DNA of 52,590 nucleotides. It comes from Bradyrhizobium sp. CSA112 (GTDB taxonomy: Bacteria; Pseudomonadota; Alphaproteobacteria; Rhizobiales; Xanthobacteraceae). The stretch is taken from positions 1 to 52,590 of the forward strand of contig NZ_JAACFS010000046.1 in assembly GCF_029051645.1 (NCBI RefSeq), read 5' to 3'. Positions 8,114-17,043 of the stretch are shown piece after piece. The notes under the pieces are model-generated. The model worked only from the letters and a program-made list of their open reading frames with translations, searched no databases and was not told the DNA's origin. A program made the position numbers and the translations under genes. Within the stretch, counting starts at the first letter, position 1. Each line of letters opens with the position of its first letter.

Positions 8114-9361
8114 ATGGCAACGACGGCCACCATCCTGCATGCGGACCTTGATGCTTTCTATGCCTCGGTAGAGCAGCTGCTTGACCCTTCGTTGCGTGGC
8201 AGGCCCATTGCCGTCGGCGGTGGGGTTGTGCTTGCTGCTTCTTACGAAGCCAAGGCCTTTGGAGTTCGCGGCGGCATGGCGGGCCGGCAAGCGTGCGAAC
8301 TCTGTCCGCAACTCATCTTTGTCGGCGGGCATTTTAGGGAATACCAACGGTTGGGCGACGCCGCCATCAAGGTGATCGGCGATTTCACGCCGCTCGTGGA
8401 ACGGATTTCCATTGACGAGGCCTTTGCCGACCTTGCGGGCTGCACTCATCTCTTCGGTCCGCCTGGCGAAATTGCAAAGGCGATTCGCCAGCGCGTGCGA
8501 GCGGAGCTGGGCCTTCCGATCTCAGTCGGAGTGGCGCGCACCAAGCATCTGGCAAAAATTGCCTCGCAAGTGGCCAAGCCCGACGGGCTGCTGATCATCG
8601 ATCCCGAGACAGAGCTGGAATTCCTTCACCGCTTGCCTGTCGAACTGATGTGGGGAGTGGGTCCGGTCACGAAGGCGCGGCTCGCCGAGATGGGCGTGCT
8701 GACTATCGGGCAGTTGGCAAAGACACCGGGATGGTCGCTTGAGCGGTTGCTTGGTCCCGCGGCAGGAGAGAAACTTGCAGCGCTGGCATGGAATCGCGAT
8801 CGACGGGAAATCAAGGTTCGCCGCCGGGCTCGATCGGCAGGAGCGCAATCGGCAATTGGCAGGAAGCCTGCCGAAGAGCACATTTTTAGACCAACCCTGC
8901 TGCACCTCGCTGACCGAATCGGCAGCCGGCTCCGCGCCAAATCCAGGCCTGGCCGGACCGTGACGGTTCGCGTTCGCTTCGCCAATCTGAAATCGGTTAC
9001 CCGCTCGATGACGCTCGACGCACCGATTTCCGCGACCGTGATCCTCGCCGAGATTGCCGAGGATCTAGTGCGCGCGGCCCTCGCAGAACACCCGGATGAG
9101 AAGACCATCTCGCTCCTGGCGATCTCTGTGTCGCATCTCGAAGAGCACTGGGATCTGGAGCTTGAACTTCCGCTTGGACTTCAAGATGAACGCCGCTGCC
9201 CCGGCACTAAAATTGGCATGGCACGATGGGCGGCCGACCGTGCCGTCGACAAGATCCGCGATCGCTTCGGATGGGATGCAATTGGATACGGCTCGGTGAC
9301 GCTGGGCACCCCTCGCTCCGTTCCCGACGAGTTTCGCGAACTCGCCGAAAAGGACCTGTGA
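8114..9361 (+). CDS. dinB: DNA polymerase IV (Y-family)
   Basis: This 415-residue translesion polymerase has the first catalytic motif HADLDAFYASVEQLL and the second, SIDEAFADLAG, carrying the metal-binding Asp and Glu residues. The helix-hairpin-helix segment LMWGVGPVTKARLAEMGVLTIGQLA and a C-terminal little-finger domain follow. It synthesises DNA across damaged or stalled templates, at the cost of fidelity. ATG 8114 places the LexA box in the promoter. This looks like full-length DinB rather than the ImuB pseudo-polymerase, because the catalytic carboxylates are intact and no imuA or dnaE2 is adjacent. Confidence 0.93.
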   Translation: MATTATILHADLDAFYASVEQLLDPSLRGRPIAVGGGVVLAASYEAKAFGVRGGMAGRQACELCPQLIFVGGHFREYQRLGDAAIKVIGDFTPLVERISIDEAFADLAGCTHLFGPPGEIAKAIRQRVRAELGLPISVGVARTKHLAKIASQVAKPDGLLIIDPETELEFLHRLPVELMWGVGPVTKARLAEMGVLTIGQLAKTPGWSLERLLGPAAGEKLAALAWNRDRREIKVRRRARSAGAQSAIGRKPAEEHIFRPTLLHLADRIGSRLRAKSRPGRTVTVRVRFANLKSVTRSMTLDAPISATVILAEIAEDLVRAALAEHPDEKTISLLAISVSHLEEHWDLELELPLGLQDERRCPGTKIGMARWAADRAVDKIRDRFGWDAIGYGSVTLGTPRSVPDEFRELAEKDL

Positions 9362-9479
9362 CCCTCACCCCGCGTGCGTCCGAGATGGGCGCTTATAGTG
9401 CAACAGCGTCCGCCACCCCGAGAACACGGACAGGTTGGCGAAAGCGACGTCTCGTGGAGCGTGCTGGCCGTCGGCGCCC

Positions 9480-10385
9480 TCAACGCTCGTAGCTTGCAGG
9501 GTCCGGACTGTCCGATGGATGGGCAAGCGCCTTGCGCAAAACCGCCGACATCGGAGTCTTGAAATTCAGGCTGTTGGGCGGCACCGGCGATTCGAACCAC
9601 TTTCTGTAGATCGCTTCAATCTCCGGGCTCGTGTATAGCTCCGCGGTCGCTCGATCGGCCACGGCCTTGAAGGGGGCATCGTCCTTGCGCAGCATGATCC
9701 CATAAGGTTCGGCCCTGGATAAGGTTTCCTCGCTGATCATGTAGACAGACGGGTCCTTTGATCTCGCGATCGCGACGGCGAGTTGCACGTCATCGAGGAC
9801 ATAGGCGGCCGCGCGGCCGGTCTCCAGCATGAGGAACGCCTCCGCCTGGTCCTTGGCGGCGAGCGCCGTGATGCCGAGATTTCGTGCGGTATTGACCTGG
9901 TTGAGCTGCACCATGTTGGTCGAGCCCGATATCGCGACAACAGCCTTGCCTTTCAACTGATCGATCGTTGTGATGTTGTCGGATTTCCTCGCGGCAAAGC
10001 GGGTCGCCGACAGGAAATGCGAATTTGTGAACGCCACCTGGCGTTGCCGCTCCGCATTGTTGGTGGTGGAAGAACAGACGAGATCGACCGTTCCGTTCAT
10101 CATGAGTGGAATGCGATTGGACGATGTGACCGGAAGCGTCTCGACGGCAATGTTCGATACTTTGAGTTCGCGCTTGGCCGCGTCGACGATCTTCATGCAA
10201 ATATCGAGGGCGTATCCAATCGCTTTTTGATCCCCGTCCAGATAGCTGAATGGCACCGAGGCTTCCTGAATGCCGAGGATGATCCTGTTCGTCTCCTTGA
10301 TCTTCTGGAGCGTTCCCGTCAGTTCGCCTGCATTTGCAGGCACCGTCGTCAGGGCAGCGACGATCATCATTGCAAACAGGCGCAT
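9480..10385 (-). CDS. Periplasmic amino-acid-binding protein (ABC transporter, family 3)
   Basis: This 301-residue solute-binding protein has a clear signal peptide (MRLFAMMIVAALTTVPANA). It carries the family-3 core PFSYLDGDQKAIGYALDICMKIV, the ligand-loop region SSNRIPLMMNGTVDLVCSSTTNNAERQRQVAFTNSHF and a hinge near AVVAISGSTN. Its length and pattern fit glutamate/aspartate-binding proteins (GltI/BztA type). ATG 10385 is preferred over the GTG at 10394 because GGAG sits at the right distance. No permease or ATPase gene is adjacent, so it is an orphan that must serve a transporter encoded elsewhere or act as a sensor. It is convergent with dinB. Confidence 0.87.
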   Translation of the reverse strand: MRLFAMMIVAALTTVPANAGELTGTLQKIKETNRIILGIQEASVPFSYLDGDQKAIGYALDICMKIVDAAKRELKVSNIAVETLPVTSSNRIPLMMNGTVDLVCSSTTNNAERQRQVAFTNSHFLSATRFAARKSDNITTIDQLKGKAVVAISGSTNMVQLNQVNTARNLGITALAAKDQAEAFLMLETGRAAAYVLDDVQLAVAIARSKDPSVYMISEETLSRAEPYGIMLRKDDAPFKAVADRATAELYTSPEIEAIYRKWFESPVPPNSLNFKTPMSAVLRKALAHPSDSPDPASYER

Positions 10386-11041
10386 TGAGTTCACTCCATG
10401 GACATCGGCAGTTCTTGTGAGAGCCTGAGCAAATCGACCCGCAGCAACATGATCGCTCGATCTTAGCCGACATTATTCTCGTGAGGTATCAAAGGTTGCT
10501 TCTATCAAACAATTTTATCGGTGAGCCGCATATCCGGCCGCGATCAACGCAAGCATGAGGGAAGGGAAGTCTTGTAGTCCGCCCACACCGCCGGACATGA
10601 CACTAATGCATCTCTCACGCTCGCCGGCGCGGCGTCGCTGACGGCGGATCATCTGCTCTTGATCTGATCACGTGGATGCACCGTTTTCAGGTTCGTTCGG
10701 GGGCCGACAGCTACGTGACCAGGAACTCCAATCGGTCGTGTCATGAATGCTGGGTTGCGTGAGGCCGATGCGGCCGGGCCGGTTCGCCATGCGAAGCAAG
10801 CCGGTGGGTAGGCGTTTTGAGAAATCCTAAAATTTTGTTCGAAACAACAGGGCGGGTTCGTGCGTTGCGTTTCGGCATGCCCTCACGGTGGCGTCTGGCT
10901 GTAGCTGCCTGCGACGTCCACATTGCAACCATCCGAATTGTTCCCCGGCCCCGCATTGTTGCGCTGTTATCGCATTCGAAATAGCATCGGTTGCGAACCA
11001 GGAGCGGGCAGGGCGCAAGAAATGATATACGAGGTCTTTCT
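10386..11041. other. Intergenic region, no gene recognised
   Basis: This is 656 bp between two divergent genes. Short open frames on the minus strand (10741-11018) lack ribosome-binding sites and read as low-complexity. A locally AT-rich stretch at 10816-10847 contains the small palindrome TTGTTCGAAACAA (10835-10847), a possible operator. Promoters for the methyltransferase and for the binding protein should both lie here. Confidence 0.4.
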
Positions 11042-12022
11042 TTGCAGCTTTCTACCGTCGATCATTCGGTAGCGAATACGGAACCTGCTAACTGGAAGCA
11101 ACGTCTTCGCTGTCCTCGCTGTTCGTCGGCGCTGCGGAACGCGTGGTCACAGCCGTCCTGTTCGAACCGTGCCTGCGAATTTAGCAGGGCCGGGTTTCCC
11201 ATGATCGGCGCGCAACCGGTGCTGATCGATTTTGCAGACAGTATTTTTGAACGCAGAATGTACGATGCCGAGAGCGGCTCGGTGCTGCAGCGGGACGTCA
11301 GCCGCCGTTCCATCGGGTCGCGGCTGCATCGCCTTACCTTCGGGGGTAACCCGGTGGCGGTCTCCAACACCACGAAATTCATCGATCTGCTGAAGCGGGA
11401 GTCGAAGCGGCCTGTCGTGCTCGTGGTCGGCGGCGGGACGATCGGTTCGGGCGCAGACGAACTTTACAGGGATGATACCATCGAACTCGTCGGCACCGAC
11501 GTCTATGCCTCGCCGTACACCGTGCTGGTGGCCGACGCCCACAAACTGCCGTTCGAGGACGGCGTGTTCGATGGTGTTTGGGTGCAGGCGGTGCTGGAAC
11601 ATGTGCTGGAACCGGCAACCGTCGTTGCCGAGTTGCATCGGGTGCTCCGGCTGGAGGGCTTGGTCTATGCAGAGACGCCGTTCATGCAGCAGGTGCACGA
11701 GCGGGCCTACGATTTCTCGCGTTTCACGCAGAGCGGCCACCGCTGGCTGTTCAGGCGATTTTCCGAAATCAGCGCCGGGCCGGTCGGTGGCGCCGGCGTG
11801 GCGCTGACATGGTCGATCCGCTATTTCTCGCGTGCGCTTGGCGCGGGCAACAAGCTGTCACGCCTGATCGTGCTGCCATTCTTCTGGATCAGGTATCTCG
11901 ACGCGTTCGGCCGTGGCCGGGCCGCGGCAGACGCGGCCAGCGGCTTCTTCTTTCTCGGTCGCAGGGCCGAACAGGCGATGGATCCGCACGCCATGCCGGA
12001 ATACTACAATCGGCAAAAGTGA
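11042..12022 (+). CDS. SAM-dependent methyltransferase with N-terminal Cys-pair motif
   Basis: This class I methyltransferase has about 326 residues. An N-terminal zinc-ribbon-like region (CPRCSSAL...CSNRAC) precedes the Rossmann core, with VVLVVGGGTIGSG as motif I and a later FDGVWVQAVLEHVLEPATVVAELHRVLRLEGLVYAETP segment typical of methyltransferase-11-type enzymes. The frame has no ATG near its beginning. TTG 11042 is chosen because GAGG sits six bases upstream; TTG 10991 is the alternative. It marks the left border of the EPS locus and is convergent with the small secreted protein gene (23 bp apart). O-methylation of a sugar is the likely role, inferred from context. Confidence 0.75.
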   Translation: MQLSTVDHSVANTEPANWKQRLRCPRCSSALRNAWSQPSCSNRACEFSRAGFPMIGAQPVLIDFADSIFERRMYDAESGSVLQRDVSRRSIGSRLHRLTFGGNPVAVSNTTKFIDLLKRESKRPVVLVVGGGTIGSGADELYRDDTIELVGTDVYASPYTVLVADAHKLPFEDGVFDGVWVQAVLEHVLEPATVVAELHRVLRLEGLVYAETPFMQQVHERAYDFSRFTQSGHRWLFRRFSEISAGPVGGAGVALTWSIRYFSRALGAGNKLSRLIVLPFFWIRYLDAFGRGRAAADAASGFFFLGRRAEQAMDPHAMPEYYNRQK

Positions 12023-12045
12023 GACCTCGAAAACGCGCGCGGGCG

Positions 12046-12459
12046 CTATGAAAGACCCTTGATCTTCTTGCAAGGCGTCGACGAGGTCGACGACATCCGT
12101 GCGACGTCGGTTACGGAGCGGATGGAAAGCTTTTCCTTGCGGGTGATGAAGCGCAGCACGCCGTGCGGATGAGCGTCGCAGAACTGCGCAAGCGTGGCGG
12201 CCGTTGCCGAAACGCTGTCCTGCTTGGGGATCACGGCGATGCCGCCATCTCTCAGGATGTATGCATCCTTCACGTTGGACATGGCCGATGTCGCGATGCA
12301 GGTCTTGAACAGGTCGTTGTAGGCCTGCGGCGTCAGGGACAGCTCCCCGCCAGGAGTTCCCAGGAGATACTCGCGGCTCTTGCGACAGTTCTCGCTATCC
12401 GCACGTGCTGCGCCAGTCGCGAGCGCAAGCAGCATCGCGGTCGCGACCACCAGCTTCAT
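12046..12459 (-). CDS. Small secreted four-cysteine protein
   Basis: This 137-residue protein has a signal peptide (MKLVVATAMLLALATGAARA) and a mature part of about 117 residues with four cysteines (in ENC, KTC, QFC and TPC), compatible with two disulfides. The central QAYNDLFKTCIATSAMSNVKDAY and the ATLAQFCDAHP segment have the look of Rap1a/Tai-type small periplasmic proteins, but I cannot assign it firmly. Its ATG overlaps the stop of the upstream glycosyltransferase as ATGA, so it is translationally coupled to the EPS operon and may act in the periplasm during polymer assembly. Confidence 0.75.
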   Translation of the reverse strand: MKLVVATAMLLALATGAARADSENCRKSREYLLGTPGGELSLTPQAYNDLFKTCIATSAMSNVKDAYILRDGGIAVIPKQDSVSATAATLAQFCDAHPHGVLRFITRKEKLSIRSVTDVARMSSTSSTPCKKIKGLS

Positions 12460-13637
12460 GCCACTGTTCCGAAGGCGTGACCCGCGGATGCCCGCCTGCC
12501 GGCATAGGCCAGGCCATAGGTCGTCGCCGCGCATCGCTCCCACGAAAGGGCGCGCGCATGGGCGGATGCGCCCGCCGCGAGAATGGCGCGCAGGCCCCGA
12601 TCCGCGGCGAGCTCGGCGATCGCCTGCGATATGCTCTCCGCTGACGGCGGCACGAGAATTCCGGTTTCGTCGGCGAGCACGGCGTCAGGCACCCCGCCGA
12701 CGTCGGTCGCAACACTCGGCAGGCCGGCGGCTCCGGCCTCGAGATAGACCAAGCCAAATCCCTCCACCCGGCCGGTCGTGTCGGGCAGTCCCGTCAAGCA
12801 AAAGAAATCCGAAGCCGCGTAGAGATCGTGAATCTCCTCGTTCGTCTGCGGGCCGAGGAAACGAATGTCGCAGGCCGCCTGGCCGGCAGCCCGTTTGAGA
12901 TCGCCGACATAATCGGCTTCGCCGTCCGGGCCGATCACGAGCCACGTGATGCGATCGCGCAGGTCGTCGGGAAGTCGCGACAGTGCATCGAGCGTCAGAT
13001 GATGGCCCTTGCGGCGCGTGATCCGCGCGACCGTGATCATCACCAGCCGGTCTTCCGGCAGACGATGGGCCAGGCGAACCTCACGGCGTTTCCTTTGCGC
13101 GCCGAACCAGAATTCCGATACGCCCAGATTGATCGCGCTGATCCTGCGCGGGTCGACGGCAAACCGCTCGCGGAACAGAGACTCGGTAAATCGGCTGTTG
13201 GCGACAACCTCCGTTCGCGGCCCGAACACTCCGGCGCTGCGTATCGCCATGCGTTTCAGCGGCGTCTGCGTTTCGTTGATCTCGGTGCCATGCACCGTCA
13301 TCAATACCCGCGCGGGTGTCCGCCATCTCGAAAGCGCGAGCGGAATGAAGAACGGCCAATCGGCGGCATGGACCACATCGTATCGATCGCCGCGGACGCC
13401 GCGGCGCGCCAGCATAATCTTGCGCGGCATGTCGCGCATGGAATGCAGACCGCCGCGAAATCGAACGACCTCGAAGGGCAGCGACCGATCGTCATCGTCG
13501 GTCTGCCGCGCGTAATCGGGCGCCACCACCGTGACCTTGGCGCCGAGGCGGCTGGCGGCCGCAGCGATTTCTCGGGCGTAAGTCCCAATTCCTCCCATCG
13601 CGGGAGCGAACTCGCTGGTCAATAGCAGGATGTTCAA
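12456..13637 (-). CDS. GT4-family glycosyltransferase
   Basis: This retaining glycosyltransferase of about 393 residues has the GT-B fold. The N-terminal LLLTSEFAPAMGGIGTYAREIA is the acceptor-domain glycine-rich loop, and the C-terminal EGFGLVYLE (E-x7-E) is the donor-nucleotide motif, followed by GLPSVATDVGG. TTG 13637 is proposed as start: it lies 10 nt after the stop of the upstream gene with GAGGG overlapping that stop, and the protein then begins exactly at the first beta strand. An ATG at 13685 would start inside the upstream gene. It presumably adds one sugar to the EPS repeat; donor and linkage are unknown. Confidence 0.87.
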   Translation of the reverse strand: MNILLLTSEFAPAMGGIGTYAREIAAAASRLGAKVTVVAPDYARQTDDDDRSLPFEVVRFRGGLHSMRDMPRKIMLARRGVRGDRYDVVHAADWPFFIPLALSRWRTPARVLMTVHGTEINETQTPLKRMAIRSAGVFGPRTEVVANSRFTESLFRERFAVDPRRISAINLGVSEFWFGAQRKRREVRLAHRLPEDRLVMITVARITRRKGHHLTLDALSRLPDDLRDRITWLVIGPDGEADYVGDLKRAAGQAACDIRFLGPQTNEEIHDLYAASDFFCLTGLPDTTGRVEGFGLVYLEAGAAGLPSVATDVGGVPDAVLADETGILVPPSAESISQAIAELAADRGLRAILAAGASAHARALSWERCAATTYGLAYAGRRASAGHAFGTVA

Positions 13638-13647
13638 GCCGGCGCCC

Positions 13648-14925
13648 TCAATAGGTCGGCGCCGCGGCGGCAAGTCCGCGCGCATCCTGAATTTCCTGAT
13701 GATAGCGGAACACCCGCGCGAGCTGGGTGCTCGGGGTGAACGACCTGATACAGTCGGCGACCTGTACCGGATTCATCGCGCCCGCCTCGATGGCAGTCCG
13801 GACGTCGACGAACCGCTGGACGAGCGCATCCGCCATGTCATCGGGACTGCCGTCCCGCGCCACGAGATAACCGCTGACGCCAGGGCGGATCACGGGCTCG
13901 AGTTGCGGCAGGTGCATGGCAACGACGGGGCGGCCGACCGCCAGGGTCTCGAGCACGCAACGCGGCATGCCCTCGAACTCGGAGGTCAGGATGCCGGCAT
14001 GCGCGCTTGCCAGCGTCTCCGCCATGCCAGCGGCATCCTTGAAGCCGTGGCGCACGGTGATGTCCTCGATGGCAGCGAATTCTTCGAACCGGTGCGGATC
14101 GCTGGTGCCGATATAGTGAAACCGTACATCGCCGTTCAATCGCCGCCGCAGGCGATCGATCGTGCGAAACATCAGCGGCGGGTCCTTGAACTCATCGAGC
14201 CTGCCGGCGAACACGATCTGGAACGGCGAAGAGTTCAACGGCCAGAGTTGCGGCTTGAAGATATCCGTATTGACCCATGTCCAGAGCGTGTCGATCTTGT
14301 CCTTGCGGCGCGGATAGGTCTGCTGCAACCGCTCGGTGATGAACGGATTGACGCAAAGGAATTTTTCGCTCATGGCGACGGCAAACCGCTCGCCGGTGTT
14401 GTGGACGAAGGCGTATTTGCGGAGCAGCGAGTCCATCTGCAATTTCGGTGCGCCCTCGCCGTGAAGCATCTGCACGAATGGAAGCCGCAGAATTGCCGGC
14501 AGCCACGAAAATTCAACCCGCCGCAGATCGACCGAGCATCGCCTGGCGCGGATCAGCCTTGCGATCGGGCCGAAGTGGCGGAGCAGCGCCATGAAGAACT
14601 GTCCGGTTAGCGACGTGCGGATCGTGCGGGCCGCCTCGCGCGCCTGCTGGTCCGAATAGTGCAAGATCGGCAGGAAGTCGAAACCGCGGCCGCGGAATGT
14701 CAGCCTGTGAAGCTTTCCCAACTCCAGATCGCCCGTCGAGTCGACGCCGATAAAGAGAATATCGGTGTCGGTCGGATGAAACGTGATGAAGTCGCGGATG
14801 TATGTCTCGAGCCCGCCGACCTTCTCGCCGCGCGGGTCGAACGGATGGATCAGGCAGATCTGGTAGCGCGGCTTGATACGGTTGGCGTTTCGCGCGCGCA
14901 GCGCCAGGGTCAATGTTGAAGTCAT
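13648..14925 (-). CDS. GT4-family glycosyltransferase
   Basis: This 425-residue GT-B enzyme has an N-terminal CLIHPFDPRGEKVGGLETYIRDF loop. A mid-region FAGRLDEFKDPPLMFRTIDRL starts the donor domain. EGMPRCVLE gives the E-x7-E motif, followed by RPVVAMHLPQLEPVI. ATG 14925 overlaps the upstream WecG/TagA-type stop as ATGA and has GAGGAAAG upstream. It is one of three GT4 enzymes in the locus, each probably adding one sugar of the repeat on the cytoplasmic face of the membrane. Confidence 0.9.
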   Translation of the reverse strand: MTSTLTLALRARNANRIKPRYQICLIHPFDPRGEKVGGLETYIRDFITFHPTDTDILFIGVDSTGDLELGKLHRLTFRGRGFDFLPILHYSDQQAREAARTIRTSLTGQFFMALLRHFGPIARLIRARRCSVDLRRVEFSWLPAILRLPFVQMLHGEGAPKLQMDSLLRKYAFVHNTGERFAVAMSEKFLCVNPFITERLQQTYPRRKDKIDTLWTWVNTDIFKPQLWPLNSSPFQIVFAGRLDEFKDPPLMFRTIDRLRRRLNGDVRFHYIGTSDPHRFEEFAAIEDITVRHGFKDAAGMAETLASAHAGILTSEFEGMPRCVLETLAVGRPVVAMHLPQLEPVIRPGVSGYLVARDGSPDDMADALVQRFVDVRTAIEAGAMNPVQVADCIRSFTPSTQLARVFRYHQEIQDARGLAAAAPTY

Positions 14926-15716
14926 GCCGCTTTCCTCATGCGTGCCTGGACAATTTGCGGAATGGTTCGCGCAACAAGACGCGGCACCACGCTCATGCAT
15001 CTGACATAGCGGGGACCGAGCCGGCGCGGCTCGCGCAGCATGCGCCATGCCCACTCCAGCCCGGTTCTGCGCGCGATAGACGGTGCGCGGCTCTGTGTGC
15101 CGGCGATGAAATCGAGTGCCGCCCCGATGCATAGCACGCCGGTTCCATTCAACTCGTCGAGACATCGCGCCGCGAATAGTTCCTGCCGTGGCGCGCCCAG
15201 TGCGACGAAGCAGAGTCTGGCGCCCGATGCACGAATACGCTCGATCGCAGCGTCGGCTTCGCTGGAATAAGGATCAAACCCCGGTCCCGGCGCAAGGCAA
15301 CCCGCGATCTGCAATCCCTTCAATCGTTCCGACAGACGCCGCGCCGTCATTGTCAGCGTGAGATCGTTCGCGCCCAACAGAAAGACCGAGAGCCCTTTCT
15401 TTCGCGCTTCCGCGCAGACCGGTTCGACGAGATCGGCGCCGGTCGTCCGCTCGATTCGTGTGCCCATGAGACGGCTCAGCACGACGATCGGGAACCCGTC
15501 GGCTGTGACAAATCGAGCACGGCGATAGGCGGCGCGAAAGTTGGCATGTTGCTGCAACTGGACAACGTGATCGAGATTGAGCGTGCAGACGCTGAAGTTG
15601 TCGCCATGTTGCGCGGCCGACACGATCGACGAGACCGCTTCGGGAAGCGAGGGAACATTTATCGTTATCCCGTCAACAGTGAGACTAGGCTGCAACGGTG
15701 CTGGCGGTTCCGACAA
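14922..15716 (-). CDS. WecG/TagA/CpsF-family glycosyltransferase
   Basis: This enzyme of about 264 residues is of the GT26 type, with LTVDGITINVPSLPEAVSSIV at the start, TLNLDHVVQLQQHANFRAAY, the acidic/hydrophobic core VTADGFPIVVLSRLMG and GAPRQELFAARCLDELNGTGVLCIGAALDFIAGTQ. Family members move ManNAcA, ManNAc or related sugars onto lipid-linked intermediates. TTG 15716 is preferred because AGGAG lies seven bases upstream and the resulting length is typical. A GTG at 15830 or ATG at 15824 would add 36-38 basic residues with no ribosome-binding site. Its upstream region (204 bp) is shared with the divergent GH10 gene. Confidence 0.87.
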   Translation of the reverse strand: MSEPPAPLQPSLTVDGITINVPSLPEAVSSIVSAAQHGDNFSVCTLNLDHVVQLQQHANFRAAYRRARFVTADGFPIVVLSRLMGTRIERTTGADLVEPVCAEARKKGLSVFLLGANDLTLTMTARRLSERLKGLQIAGCLAPGPGFDPYSSEADAAIERIRASGARLCFVALGAPRQELFAARCLDELNGTGVLCIGAALDFIAGTQSRAPSIARRTGLEWAWRMLREPRRLGPRYVRCMSVVPRLVARTIPQIVQARMRKAA

Positions 15717-15920
15717 TGTCGATCTCCTGCTGATGATGTGATCGAGAACGCATTCACGGGGGTCATCGACATGCCCGCGCTTTTTGCGACTGGAACTGTG
15801 TGCCGAAATCTTCTTGACCGGCATCGTCACGAAAACGAACTAATGCGACGCAACGATGGCGATGTCGCGCTGCGAACAACAAGACGTTGCGACGAATCCT
15901 TCACATCATGGAGATCAGCT

Positions 15921-17021
15921 ATGCAGGAGTGGTCGAGGCGAAATGCGCTCGCTCTCATCGCAGGCGCAAGTGTTGCGTCGTACGAGAACAGAGTATTCGC
16001 CGCGCAGCCCGCACAGAGTCTCGGCGCCATCGCGGCGCGCAACGGAATCGTGTTCGGTGCGGCGGCGGGTCCGGTGATCGACAAGGATCATGCCTATCGC
16101 GAGCTCTATCAGACACAGACGCGTATCGTTACGACTGATATTGCGATGAAGATGGGAACCATCGCGCCGCAACCGGGGCCGAAGCGATTCGAGAGCGCGG
16201 ACCGTCTGCTGCAATTCTGTGCAAGCCACAACATTCCGATGCGGGGCCATTGCCTGATCTGGAACGAATGGGTTCCGCAATGGATCAAGAATATGAGCAG
16301 CGCCGAACGCGTGAGGTTCTTCGATGCCTATATCGAGGAAGTGGCTGCCCGTTATGTCGGCAAGCTGCACTCATGGGATGTCGTCAATGAACCGTTCTGG
16401 CCCGGGCACAAGGCGCCCGGCGGTTACAGGCTCGGTCCGTGGTACGACACGTTCGGAACGGGATACGTACGCCGCGCCTTCGAGCGCGTGGCGACGGTCG
16501 ACCGGAAGACCAAATTGGTTCTCAACGAAGCGCAGAGCGAGCGCGACGATGACGTCGGCCTCGCGGTTCGTCGCGGCTTGCTGCAATTGGTCGACGAATT
16601 GAAGCATGCCGGCGTGCCGTTGCATGCGGTCGGACTGCAAAGTCACCTGCAGCCGCGGTATCCGCACGACCCCGGACGCTTTGTCGAATTCCTTCACGCG
16701 CTCGCCGAACGCGGCGTCGATATCTATCTGACCGAATTCGACGTGCGCGACGACACGTTTCCGGATGACATCGCGACCCGCGATGCCATGATCGCCGAGA
16801 CGGCCGAGAAGTTCCTGAACAACGCGCTGCGTGTTCCGGCGGTCAAGATGGTGATAGCCTGGGAACTGGCCGATAACTACTCGTTCTATACCGATGCGGC
16901 GAAGAAGAAGGATCCTCTCGCGCAACGGCTGCCTCGGCCGCTACCGTTCGATTCGTCGATGCAAAAGAAGCCGCTCTGGTTCGCGATGGCGCGCGCGTTC
17001 GAGAATGCCAGGAAGTCGTAG
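15921..17021 (+). CDS. GH10-family endo-glycanase (xylanase-like), Tat-exported
   Basis: This 366-residue protein has a twin-arginine signal (SRRNALALIAGASVAS, residues 5-20) followed by a GH10 TIM barrel. The acid/base Glu is E157 in WDVVNEPFW and the nucleophile E272 in LTEFDV. His and Trp substrate-site segments (RGHCLIWNEWVPQW) are also present. Family members cleave beta-1,4-xylan or related backbones. Here it lies inside an EPS biosynthesis cluster on the opposite strand, with the wecG-like gene divergent and the flippase gene convergent (22 bp). A role in trimming the organism's own EPS, like ExoK in Sinorhizobium, is an inference. The start has GGAG upstream. Confidence 0.9.
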   Translation: MQEWSRRNALALIAGASVASYENRVFAAQPAQSLGAIAARNGIVFGAAAGPVIDKDHAYRELYQTQTRIVTTDIAMKMGTIAPQPGPKRFESADRLLQFCASHNIPMRGHCLIWNEWVPQWIKNMSSAERVRFFDAYIEEVAARYVGKLHSWDVVNEPFWPGHKAPGGYRLGPWYDTFGTGYVRRAFERVATVDRKTKLVLNEAQSERDDDVGLAVRRGLLQLVDELKHAGVPLHAVGLQSHLQPRYPHDPGRFVEFLHALAERGVDIYLTEFDVRDDTFPDDIATRDAMIAETAEKFLNNALRVPAVKMVIAWELADNYSFYTDAAKKKDPLAQRLPRPLPFDSSMQKKPLWFAMARAFENARKS

Positions 17022-17043
17022 GCGCCGATCGTGCCTGATACGC

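Noticed and set aside
10741..11018. Short minus-strand frames upstream of the methyltransferase
   Set aside because: No ribosome-binding site and Arg-rich random-like translation.
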